A stretch of DNA of 64,000 bases from Acanthosoma haemorrhoidale (taxonomy: Eukaryota > Arthropoda > Insecta > Hemiptera > Acanthosomatidae), in assembly GCA_930367205.1 (NCBI GenBank), contig OV884009.1:40185841-40249840 (forward strand). Reading direction: 5' to 3'. Under the pieces are notes generated by a model, which worked only from the letters and a program-made list of their open reading frames with translations, ran no database searches and was not told where the DNA came from. Shown here one piece after another: positions 1 to 6,947 of this stretch. Both the position numbers and the translations under genes were made by a program. The stretch's first letter is position 1; each line of letters starts with the position of its first letter.

Positions 1-937
1 TGTTTAAAAATGTACAATTTGTTGTATATAACATATTAAATTTTTTTATTATAATAGTTTCGTCTATATCTAAAGTTACATATTGGTTGTTAATTTTTAC
101 AGGCGAAGGTATGAGTAAATAAGTCTTTATATTTGGGGTTGCCTTAGGAAGGTCTACAAAGATATGGAGTGTTTCATTATGAGTAGTGCAGTAAATTTTA
201 CTCATTATCCACAGGATTTCAGGATTCCTAGAAGCTAGATTTACATTTTGGTTTATGTCATGTAGTATTTGGGACATTAATGATGAGTGTGTGATGCCAA
301 TTTTGCATAGTTCCAGTGTTAATGTAAGTTCATCTATTTTGTTGTGTAGGTGTGTCAGAATTATGTACATGTCAAAGAATGTCATTTCCTTGTTTATCTT
401 CATTATGTTGTCTTGTTCTGTTTTAAAATTATTATTAATTAATTGTATGTCCTTTTGAAAGTTTTTAATTACGTGTTTATTAAGTTTTATGTCTTGTTCT
501 ATGTTGTGTTCTATATTATAGTTGTTCCGTCCTAACTCATTTATTACTTCGTCATAATGTGATTTGTCATCAGCTGTCATGGTGCCAGTAAGCCAGCTGA
601 GAGCTGTTCCAAGTCCGTTTATTAGTCCTCTCTTAGTTCGTTTGTTGTGTGATTTTAATAGATTTAATTTGTTTTGTGTTTGTATGATAAGGTTTTTGAT
701 TATAGGGTATGTCGGTAGGTCCCTATAAGATGGTACATTGTTCTGTATATTGTTTAGTTCCTTGTCAAGTAAGCTAATGTCATAAAAATGGTATGTCCTG
801 TAGTAATTTTCTATTACCTTTGCGTTCTTTATAGTGTAATGTAGGACTCCGGGGTTATCTCTTATATCAGTCACTGTCATAGTATATGTTAATGTCCATA
901 GAAGTGTCTGGATTAGTACTGTCCGAGTAGGATTCAT
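1..937 (-). CDS. env: env (partial): insect retroviral envelope/fusion glycoprotein, N-terminal 312 codons
   Basis: Complementing this stretch gives one uninterrupted frame from an ATG at 937 to the window edge. It begins inside the end of pol (71-nt overlap), as errantiviral env often does. The first ~20 residues are hydrophobic and look like a signal peptide. Residues about 100-103 (bases 640-629) read RTKR, a furin-type site, followed directly by a glycine-rich hydrophobic segment starting GLING that fits a fusion peptide. Downstream is an Asn/Ile-rich, helix-prone region with a Cys (ELCKIG). Family knowledge: errantivirus Env resembles baculovirus F proteins, is cleaved by furin and mediates membrane fusion; it is usually made from a spliced RNA. 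The transmembrane end lies outside the window, so completeness is unknown. An internal ATG at 880 is a less likely start because it would drop the signal peptide. Confidence 0.85.
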   Translation of the reverse strand, partial: MNPTRTVLIQTLLWTLTYTMTVTDIRDNPGVLHYTIKNAKVIENYYRTYHFYDISLLDKELNNIQNNVPSYRDLPTYPIIKNLIIQTQNKLNLLKSHNKRTKRGLINGLGTALSWLTGTMTADDKSHYDEVINELGRNNYNIEHNIEQDIKLNKHVIKNFQKDIQLINNNFKTEQDNIMKINKEMTFFDMYIILTHLHNKIDELTLTLELCKIGITHSSLMSQILHDINQNVNLASRNPEILWIMSKIYCTTHNETLHIFVDLPKATPNIKTYLLIPSPVKINNQYVTLDIDETIIIKKFNMLYTTNCTFLN

Positions 938-3242
938 TTTCTCCTTCTGAAACAGTAATGTTTGGTCTCGGTCTCAAGTGTTGTTTACGTGGTCTTTTGA
1001 TCCTATTTATATGTGTTTTGTTTATTTCTTTTCTGTCTTTGTACAACAGTACGGGTCTGTAGGGATTATTGTATTTGCGGTGATGGGTTGTTTTTATATA
1101 TATCTGTTCGTCATTTATGTCAGGTGGGTCTTCGCGATTTGTATTTAATAACTCTGTTCTATTTTCTTTTTCTGTCACGATTTTATTCCGTATTAGTTCA
1201 TGTATTATGTTCTTTTCGTCATGGTATTTTTGTACGTATTGTTCTTTTATTTCTATTTGTTTGTTAGGTCTTCTTGTTATTCCGAATGTTATTTCGTCCG
1301 GTGTCATGTTTAGTTTAGAGTTTAAGGTATTGTTGTATGCTATTGTTGCTAGCATTAGTCTGTTATTTAATGATGTGTTTGTTAGTTCTTTTTCGTTAAG
1401 TGTTCGTAATATTTCGATGAGTGTACTATGTGCTCTGTTTAGTGTTCCTAATGAATTAGGATTTCCTGGGGTCACGTAAATTGGTTCGATTTCGTTAGTT
1501 TGTAAGAAGTTGAGTACTAAATTATTTTTGTATTCTTTGCCGTTGTCCATTTTTATCGATACGGGTGTTGGATATAGTGTTAAGTAAAGTTTAATGGCTT
1601 CGCATATGTTAATTCCAGTTACGGCTGGTATCATGTGTGTAAATAGTCTTTTCGAGAATGTGTCAATTATAGTTACGATATATTTTCTGTCAAAATGTAA
1701 TGTGTCTATCATTAATTCTTCGAACGGTCTATTTGGTGTTGGTGTTATCATGTACTTTGTTTTTATAGGATTGCGTTCGTATTTAGTTTTCTTACATGTC
1801 TTACAATTGTTAATAAAGTCATTAATTGTTTCTTTCATTAACGGGAAGTAGTATAATTTTCTAAGTTTGTCGTATGTTTCGATTGTGCCTCTGTGGGATG
1901 TTTTTCCTATGTGGTAGTCATTAATTATTTCAATTTGTCCTTCTTTGTCTAAGATATCGGTTACATAGTTTTTGTATCTTTTTAGTTTAACTGTTGGGTA
2001 TGATTCTTGTATTAGTCTAGAAATGTCTTTAAATGTTTTATCGTACCATGGTTGGAGTAATGGGATATCTGGTTCACAGTAAATTCCATAAGTAATTTTG
2101 GGTCTAATAAATTGTTCGATTAGTGATTCTAAGTCTTCTAAGTTGTCAAATTTAATTTCATGTCTTTTTTTGTTGAATGGTTTAGTAAAGTTTATTTCTT
2201 TTATTCCCTTTTTTATTATGATCTGATGTTTCTCTATGTTAATATTCTTGTCATTGTCTACTATCCAAATTTGTTCGTTGGATGATCGTTGGGAGTGAAC
2301 AGTTGCTCCACATGTACTAATTGCGTCATTTATTTGTTCTGTTTGAGTCATGTTTTCTAATTCTTCTATAAGTGTGTCATAGTCTGGGTTCTCGTCTAAC
2401 GGGAGTATTGCTAGTTCGTTTAGAAATTCGTCAAAATCTCCGTCTATATGGTTAGTATTTGTGTTTTGTTCTAAGTTCTCGTTTTGTCGTGATAGTAAGT
2501 CCGCTACGTAATTTGTTTTTCCATTAATGTGAGTAACGTCAATATGGTCTGTTCGAATTAATTGTTTAATTGTTTGTTTGTCATCAATATAGTATAGTTC
2601 GTTTTTTTCTTTTGATTTATTATTATTATTATTGTTATTAAATTTATTATTATTAGATTTATTGTTATTATTATTTTTATTGTTTTCATTATTTTCCGGG
2701 TGTGTTTGGTCCCTTTTATTTTTGTTTGTTTCCGGGTGTGTTTGGTCCCTTTTAATTTTGTTTATTTCCGGGTATGTTTGGTCCCTTTTATTTTTTAATT
2801 TATTATTATTACTATTATTATCTTCTAAATTTTCGTTTTCTAATTTAAATTTTATTTTATTTATTATTAATTCATTATTTTGACAGTTAATTTTTATTTT
2901 TAAATTTTGCATCGTTTCGTATCCTAATAAAATATCGAAACGATTGCTAAAGGGGTATATCAGCATTTTTACCTTTGCTTGAATTCCTAACAGGGGATAG
3001 AGATCGATTATGGCGCTTTGAGTGCCTTCGGCTCTGCCTGTAGGAGTTTTCATTACAAAGTCTTCCGAATTAATTTTTGTTCCCTCGGGTAAGGAATGGG
3101 GATTGATATAATTTTTAGAAGCTCCAGTGTCAATCAGCCATGTCTTGCCTTTTTTGTCTTTTATTTTTGGGAGACTGTCCGTGTAATTTAATTGGTATTC
3201 GGGTCTGGAGGTTCGTTGTTGTTGGGACCTACGTCTAAAAAA
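867..3242 (-). CDS. pol: pol remnant: protease + RNase H tail + integrase, reverse transcriptase missing
   Basis: The frame is open from the slippery site at 3242 to a TGA at 867 (791 sense codons; the first ATG in frame is at 3053). An aspartic-protease DTGAS motif lies near 3131 and the protease C-terminal ILLGYE strand near 2930. An Asn-rich stretch with three 12-residue repeats follows, then the last part of RNase H (GKTNYVADLLSR). Reverse transcriptase and most of RNase H, normally several hundred residues, are absent. Numbering from the 3053 ATG, the integrase zinc domain has H381, H387, C417 and C420. The catalytic core has D450 and D503, but residue 539, exactly at the D-x35-E position, is Asn instead of Glu. 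The C-terminal part is basic. Such a product could process Gag at most; no reverse transcription or integration is expected from it. Confidence 0.88.
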   Translation of the reverse strand, partial: FFRRRSQQQRTSRPEYQLNYTDSLPKIKDKKGKTWLIDTGASKNYINPHSLPEGTKINSEDFVMKTPTGRAEGTQSAIIDLYPLLGIQAKVKMLIYPFSNRFDILLGYETMQNLKIKINCQNNELIINKIKFKLENENLEDNNSNNNKLKNKRDQTYPEINKIKRDQTHPETNKNKRDQTHPENNENNKNNNNNKSNNNKFNNNNNNNKSKEKNELYYIDDKQTIKQLIRTDHIDVTHINGKTNYVADLLSRQNENLEQNTNTNHIDGDFDEFLNELAILPLDENPDYDTLIEELENMTQTEQINDAISTCGATVHSQRSSNEQIWIVDNDKNINIEKHQIIIKKGIKEINFTKPFNKKRHEIKFDNLEDLESLIEQFIRPKITYGIYCEPDIPLLQPWYDKTFKDISRLIQESYPTVKLKRYKNYVTDILDKEGQIEIINDYHIGKTSHRGTIETYDKLRKLYYFPLMKETINDFINNCKTCKKTKYERNPIKTKYMITPTPNRPFEELMIDTLHFDRKYIVTIIDTFSKRLFTHMIPAVTGINICEAIKLYLTLYPTPVSIKMDNGKEYKNNLVLNFLQTNEIEPIYVTPGNPNSLGTLNRAHSTLIEILRTLNEKELTNTSLNNRLMLATIAYNNTLNSKLNMTPDEITFGITRRPNKQIEIKEQYVQKYHDEKNIIHELIRNKIVTEKENRTELLNTNREDPPDINDEQIYIKTTHHRKYNNPYRPVLLYKDRKEINKTHINRIKRPRKQHLRPRPNITVSEGENESYSDSTNPDTSMDINIYYDSD
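2696..2797 (-). repeat. 36-bp tandem repeat (about 3 units) inside pol
   Basis: Three copies of a 36-bp unit containing CCGGGT(G/A)TGTTTGGTCCC start at 2696, 2732 and 2768. They encode the repeated peptide KRDQT(H/Y)PE within an Asn/Lys-rich tract and sit where reverse transcriptase should be. The unit length is a multiple of three, so the frame is kept. Flanking ATT/TTA-rich sequence encodes runs of Asn. Confidence 0.95.
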
Positions 3243-4348
3243 TCCTCATAACGAGATTCTAATTGTTGTATTCTGTCTTGTAATTCATTTATTTGTTGGT
3301 CTTTGTCATTTTCCGTGTAGTGTACGCGATTGCTGGCTGTGCGCATTGATACGGTCTGATTTTCTCTTTGTTCCGGTCTGGGGTTTGGTTTGTTAAAGTA
3401 TTGTCTTTGTTCATAGGGTTTCCATGATTGATTATGTCTTTCGTTTTCGTCTCGGGGGTAGTTATTGTTAAAACGTGGTTGTTCTTGATTGTACTGTCTT
3501 GGTTGTTGGGATTGTTGTCTATTATTGTCATTAAATTGTTGTCTATTATTGTCATAAAATTCACGTTTTTTCTCGTGATAATGTGGGTCGTAATTCCTCC
3601 CTTTATAATTGCTAGTGGAGGGTGGTTGGTTTTGACTGCGTCTTTGTGTGGATTCGTTGTGTGTTAGTTTGTTACCGTATGCTCTTTCGACTACTCGTAC
3701 TGCTGTGGTTTTTAATGCCTTTTTCAAATCCCTCAAATTTTTAATTCGTAGGTGTTGGAGGAAATTGTCAACTGAAGTTTCAAGTTGTCTTTGGCAATGG
3801 TCAACTATTTGTTCATCAAATACGTTTATTTCTGTGTGTTTTTGTAAGTCTGTTTTTGTGTCGTCCGTATATAATCTACCTTCAAGGTCGTCTCGTAATA
3901 ATATCAGTCTTTCTACATAGCTATTGGGATGTTCGTTTCTTAAGGGTTTAGTTTGATATATTTCTGCTATGGATTGGGGTATTGTTTTGTCGTCACGAAA
4001 GTTAAGTTTGAGTTCTTGGATCAGTTCTAGTAAAGAGTTATAGTTCCGTCTTCCGCAATATTCGGCATATCCTACTAATTTGTTTGTTGCATGTCCTATC
4101 AATTGTTTCGCGTTATATTCGTGATGTGGATTGTCAGTTGTGCAGACGTTATTCGCTACAAAATTTATTTTATTAATAAATCTTACTAGATGGCTGGGAT
4201 TTCCGTCAAATTCTGGGATCAGTTTAAGGTCTGTAGTAGAAATTTTGTAATCGTTAGAAGTCATGTTTACGGTTTCTTCTAAGTTACGGTTTATATTAAG
4301 TCTGTCAGTAATGGGCATGTAAATGTGTACAAAAAATATATTTACCAA
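3188..4348 (-). CDS. gag: gag: structural polyprotein of the LTR element
   Basis: The frame is 386 codons, starting at 4348 and stopping at TAA 3188-3190. The N-terminal two thirds is a helical, capsid-like region, including a stretch that reads LIPEFDGNPSHLVRFI; this opening is typical of gypsy/BEL Gag capsids. The C-terminal third is rich in Arg, Gln, Asn and Tyr, with repeated DNNRQQ-type segments, and has no CCHC knuckle, which is common in errantiviral Gag. It lies directly downstream of the leader and primer site and overlaps pol through a -1 frameshift near its end. A second ATG at 4264 (MTSNDYK) is an equally plausible start; the first 28 residues look less Gag-like. No internal stop is present. 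Confidence 0.85.
   Translation of the reverse strand: MVNIFFVHIYMPITDRLNINRNLEETVNMTSNDYKISTTDLKLIPEFDGNPSHLVRFINKINFVANNVCTTDNPHHEYNAKQLIGHATNKLVGYAEYCGRRNYNSLLELIQELKLNFRDDKTIPQSIAEIYQTKPLRNEHPNSYVERLILLRDDLEGRLYTDDTKTDLQKHTEINVFDEQIVDHCQRQLETSVDNFLQHLRIKNLRDLKKALKTTAVRVVERAYGNKLTHNESTQRRSQNQPPSTSNYKGRNYDPHYHEKKREFYDNNRQQFNDNNRQQSQQPRQYNQEQPRFNNNYPRDENERHNQSWKPYEQRQYFNKPNPRPEQRENQTVSMRTASNRVHYTENDKDQQINELQDRIQQLESRYEDFLDVGPNNNEPPDPNTN
3236..3242 (-). promoter_or_regulatory. -1 ribosomal frameshift heptamer between gag and pol
   Basis: On the minus strand the bases are T TTT TTA, phased exactly as X XXY YYZ relative to gag (gag codons begin at positions equal to 1 mod 3, pol codons at 2 mod 3). 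The pol frame has a stop codon a few codons upstream and is open from here onward through the protease, so slippage at this site is the simplest way to make Gag-Pol. The heptamer is a standard retroviral slippery sequence. Confidence 0.85.
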
Positions 4349-4603
4349 TACAAGTGATGTCTTCTTCTAGATAATGTTGCCTTCTATCGGCTTCCTCTGG
4401 TCGCTAGATAACAGATTTTGTGGTTCTTGGAGCCTCGGTGAATGTATATTAAAATATACCAGTGCTCGATCAGTCCTGAAGTCCTGTTCAATATAGCATC
4501 GGCCTTCTCATGGAAAGAATCGAAAAGTTCTCAGGTCTAGCCTAGCCAAACGCGGGATCGCTGAATGGGGAGATTCTTCTGAAGTTATATAAACACTGCC
4601 AAG

Positions 4604-4621
4604 GTCCCTGTTCGGGCGCCA
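4604..4621 (-). other. Primer-binding site, tRNA-Lys type
   Basis: The minus-strand 18-mer TGGCGCCCGAACAGGGAC is complementary to the 3' end of the tRNA-Lys isoacceptor that lentiviruses also use. It lies immediately inside the LTR edge, overlapping it by one base, and about 255 bases before the gag start. Use of lysine tRNA by several gypsy-group elements is known. Confidence 0.92.
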
Positions 4622-5207
4622 GTTAAATAATTGAAGACCAAAGGGGCCTTTTTAAAAAGTAATTTATTAACTAGACAAAAGAATACAACTTATATGACAA
4701 AGTGATTAAGTAATACGTCAGGGGTACAGTAACGAGATGAATGAGAGCTGGTGAGAGGAAAGGAAGGATTATATAATGAACAGATTAGATTAAGGAGTGC
4801 TGACTTAAGCGATGGTGCAGGTGTCAGCTGGGTGTTGACTGTCGGTGTGCGTGTGTCAGCTGCTTCCATAACTGTCGCTCTGGGTTGCTGGGTATGAATT
4901 GAGAGAATCGAGCGTTAGCATACGAATTATGATAGCCGGAGAGGGGGGATGCAAGTTCTGATAGCGGGGGGTTGCTAGGTTCTGAATGAATGAGATGTTG
5001 ATATCAGCGTGAAGGGTACGGTTGTAAATATATAAGGGGGCTTTTTTTGGCTATCTTACGGAGGATTCTGGCATGCTGGGATTGGATGGGAAGGATATGC
5101 CAGGGGTTGGCACTGCCCTAGACATCAATCCCGTAGGGCCAGGTAGGTTGGAGTATAGTTGTGTAAATCAATCTCTTGTTTTCTCCGGTTATTTTTGAAC
5201 AATTACT
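4621..5207 (-). repeat. 5' LTR of the errantivirus-like element
   Basis: On the minus strand the LTR appears to start AGTAATTG (5207) and end TTTAACT at the primer site (4621), the AGT...ACT termini known from gypsy-group errantiviruses. A TATATAA box lies at about 4769-4775 and an AATAAA polyadenylation signal at 4663-4668, giving U3, R and U5 in the right order. The outer edge at 5207 is inferred from the terminal motif only; the mate LTR is outside the window. Confidence 0.65.
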
Positions 5208-5243
5208 CGGCATCAAAAAATATACATATTTTTTTTTTTCTCT
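5208..5243. other. Short spacer between the LTR element and the LINE
   Basis: About 36 AT-rich bases, including a T-run, separate the inferred LTR edge from the LINE target duplication. No feature is visible. Confidence 0.5.
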
Positions 5244-5260
5244 AATTTTGATTTGGAGTA
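5244..5260 (+). repeat. Left target-site duplication of the full-length LINE
   Basis: AATTTTGATTTGGAGTA here matches AATTTTGATTTGAGTA at 9823-9838 except for one G in a GG pair. Length and position are as expected for target-primed reverse transcription. Confidence 0.85.
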
Positions 5261-5627
5261 CTGCGCCTGCGCTAACTATAGAAGTCGTTTTTCACATCGC
5301 TCTGCAACAAACTGTTTCTTGTTACCGTTCGTAGGAAGTGCCTAGTTCGCAAAACTGTTCCAACCGACCCTTGGGTGAACCGTTCGTGGTGGACTGTCTA
5401 CAGGTCAGTGGAAAGAGGAACATTATTATTGCTAACGTAAGTTTTTCATCTCACAATTCATACAGAGGGCGGCCATATTGCAAGATATCAGTCAGCCGTG
5501 CTGAGAGTGGGGATAGGAGTGGGGAGCCCAGCTGGCCCTCAGTGGACTCTGTTCAGGCCTCTAATTATATTGAATTTTTTTTTTTTTTTTTTTATTCAAT
5601 TGAAAACTATTTACAAGAATATGAAAC

Positions 5628-6947
5628 ATGCGTTTCTACCAACAAGTTATATCAGAAAATAAAAAAAAACGCTCAAGATCATTGGGACCTACGCCCACTA
5701 TGTCACCAGTCAAACGCAAGCCACGGCGATCTAATCGGAATATCCCAATAAATTCCTCAGCACCTAGCAGCTCTATGGAAGAGATACCACCACAACCCAC
5801 CACATCAAAACAAACAACAGTAACTCATGAGTCTCCCTTTTTCTCACCCAATAGTTACGAGGTGTTGAAAAATATTGAGGTAGAGGACATGGACTCTACA
5901 ACAACACCCACACAGCCCAAGCCACCAGCGATATTCGTTCGCAACATTAGTAATTTCAAATTACTATGCACTCAATTGAGCAAAGTTGTAGGTACAGGCA
6001 AATATACTTGCCTCAATCGATCTCGGGACACTCCTGAAACATACCGAGGAATTATAAAATACCTAGAAGAATCCAAGGCTGATTTTCATACCTACCAACT
6101 AAAGCAAGAAAGATCGCTGCGGGTGGTGATTAGAAACCTGCATCCCACAACACCAGCGGACGAGATAGAAAAGGAGCTGATAAGTTTAGGGTACAAGGTT
6201 CGCCAAATCACGAATGTCCTCCGTGAGGAGAGACAAGAAAATGATACAAGTATCAAGAAACCAATGCCCTTATTCTTTGTCGAACTAGAGCGAACAGCTG
6301 GAGTGGAGAAAATCTACGAGCTTAACCACTTATACTACACAAGAGTACAGGTCGAAAAGCCTTACCCGAAACGAGACATCGTCCAATGCCATAATTGCCA
6401 GGCATATGGGCACACAAAATCATACTGCTACCACCCTCCCAGGTGTGTAAAGTGCAGTGGGCAGCACAAAAGTGAATTGTGCAAGAAGCCCCTAAAATCA
6501 CCTGCTGTATGCGTGCTATGTCAGCAAGGCCACCCGGCAAACTATAAAGGCTGTGAGGCTTATAGAATTCTAAAGTCCAGAAGTGAACAACGTCGTCGTC
6601 CTGAAGAAAAAAAATCAGCCACAGGTAGCCCAAGAAGCGCCCCCACCAGAAGTTTGAGGCCTTCAGTCTCTTTCGCTGACGCAGTTAGGAACAGAGAGCA
6701 GCCAAAGGCACTGCCCACTCCTCCTCCGCAAGTTCTTCTTTCCCAGCACTCCGCTCATCCCAGCAACCAGCAAACTCTATCCCATCCTCAACCACACATC
6801 TCGCATATCCCGCCACCTTCAAGCTCTTCAGATCTCACCAGCCTTTTAACCTCATTCCTTACAGAGTTCAGAACCCTAATTACACCTCTCATTTCCCTTC
6901 TTACAAATCTTGTCTCCTACCTTATCCCCGTTAAACAAAATCCATAA
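5628..6947 (+). CDS. LINE ORF1: zinc-knuckle RNA-binding Gag-like protein
   Basis: The protein is 439 aa. The N-terminus is basic and Ser/Pro-rich. Residues about 100-240 form the conserved central region found just before the knuckles in Jockey ORF1 proteins (PRE_C2HC-type). Three knuckles follow: C254-x2-C-x4-H-x4-C, C273-x2-C-x3-H-x4-C and C295-x2-C-x3-H-x6-C. The tail is Pro/Ser-rich and then hydrophobic. By family knowledge it binds the element RNA to form the ribonucleoprotein. The ATG at 5628 is the first in frame after the T-run; ATGs at codons 25 and 50 are alternatives. The stop TAA (6945-6947) is followed directly, in the same frame, by ORF2. Confidence 0.92.
   Translation: MRFYQQVISENKKKRSRSLGPTPTMSPVKRKPRRSNRNIPINSSAPSSSMEEIPPQPTTSKQTTVTHESPFFSPNSYEVLKNIEVEDMDSTTTPTQPKPPAIFVRNISNFKLLCTQLSKVVGTGKYTCLNRSRDTPETYRGIIKYLEESKADFHTYQLKQERSLRVVIRNLHPTTPADEIEKELISLGYKVRQITNVLREERQENDTSIKKPMPLFFVELERTAGVEKIYELNHLYYTRVQVEKPYPKRDIVQCHNCQAYGHTKSYCYHPPRCVKCSGQHKSELCKKPLKSPAVCVLCQQGHPANYKGCEAYRILKSRSEQRRRPEEKKSATGSPRSAPTRSLRPSVSFADAVRNREQPKALPTPPPQVLLSQHSAHPSNQQTLSHPQPHISHIPPPSSSSDLTSLLTSFLTEFRTLITPLISLLTNLVSYLIPVKQNP

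Larger units (their letters stand above)
1..5207 (-). mobile_element. Errantivirus-like (gypsy-group) endogenous LTR retrotransposon, internally deleted, cut by the window edge
   Basis: Reading right to left, the order is LTR (4621-5207), primer-binding site, leader, gag, a -1 frameshift site, protease, RNase H remnant, integrase and env. This gag-pol-env order with a separate fusion-type env is the plan of insect errantiviruses. The element cannot be autonomous as it stands: the reverse transcriptase domain is absent from pol and the integrase lacks its third acidic residue. Gag, the pol remnant and the visible part of env are nevertheless each free of internal stops. The second LTR lies beyond the left edge, so LTR-LTR divergence and the target duplication cannot be read here. 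Confidence 0.9.

Noticed and set aside
1013..1479. Plus-strand frames inside pol and gag
   Set aside because: They are antisense shadows of the minus-strand genes.
2570..2600. YYIDD in the pol remnant as a reverse transcriptase catalytic box
   Set aside because: It lies only ~25 residues before the RNase H end motif and lacks all other RT blocks around it; in this family the RT catalytic box is far upstream of RNase H.
5338..5751. 137-codon frame overlapping the LINE 5' UTR and ORF1 start
   Set aside because: It crosses the T19 run, has no domain, and lies in a different frame from ORF1; most likely chance.
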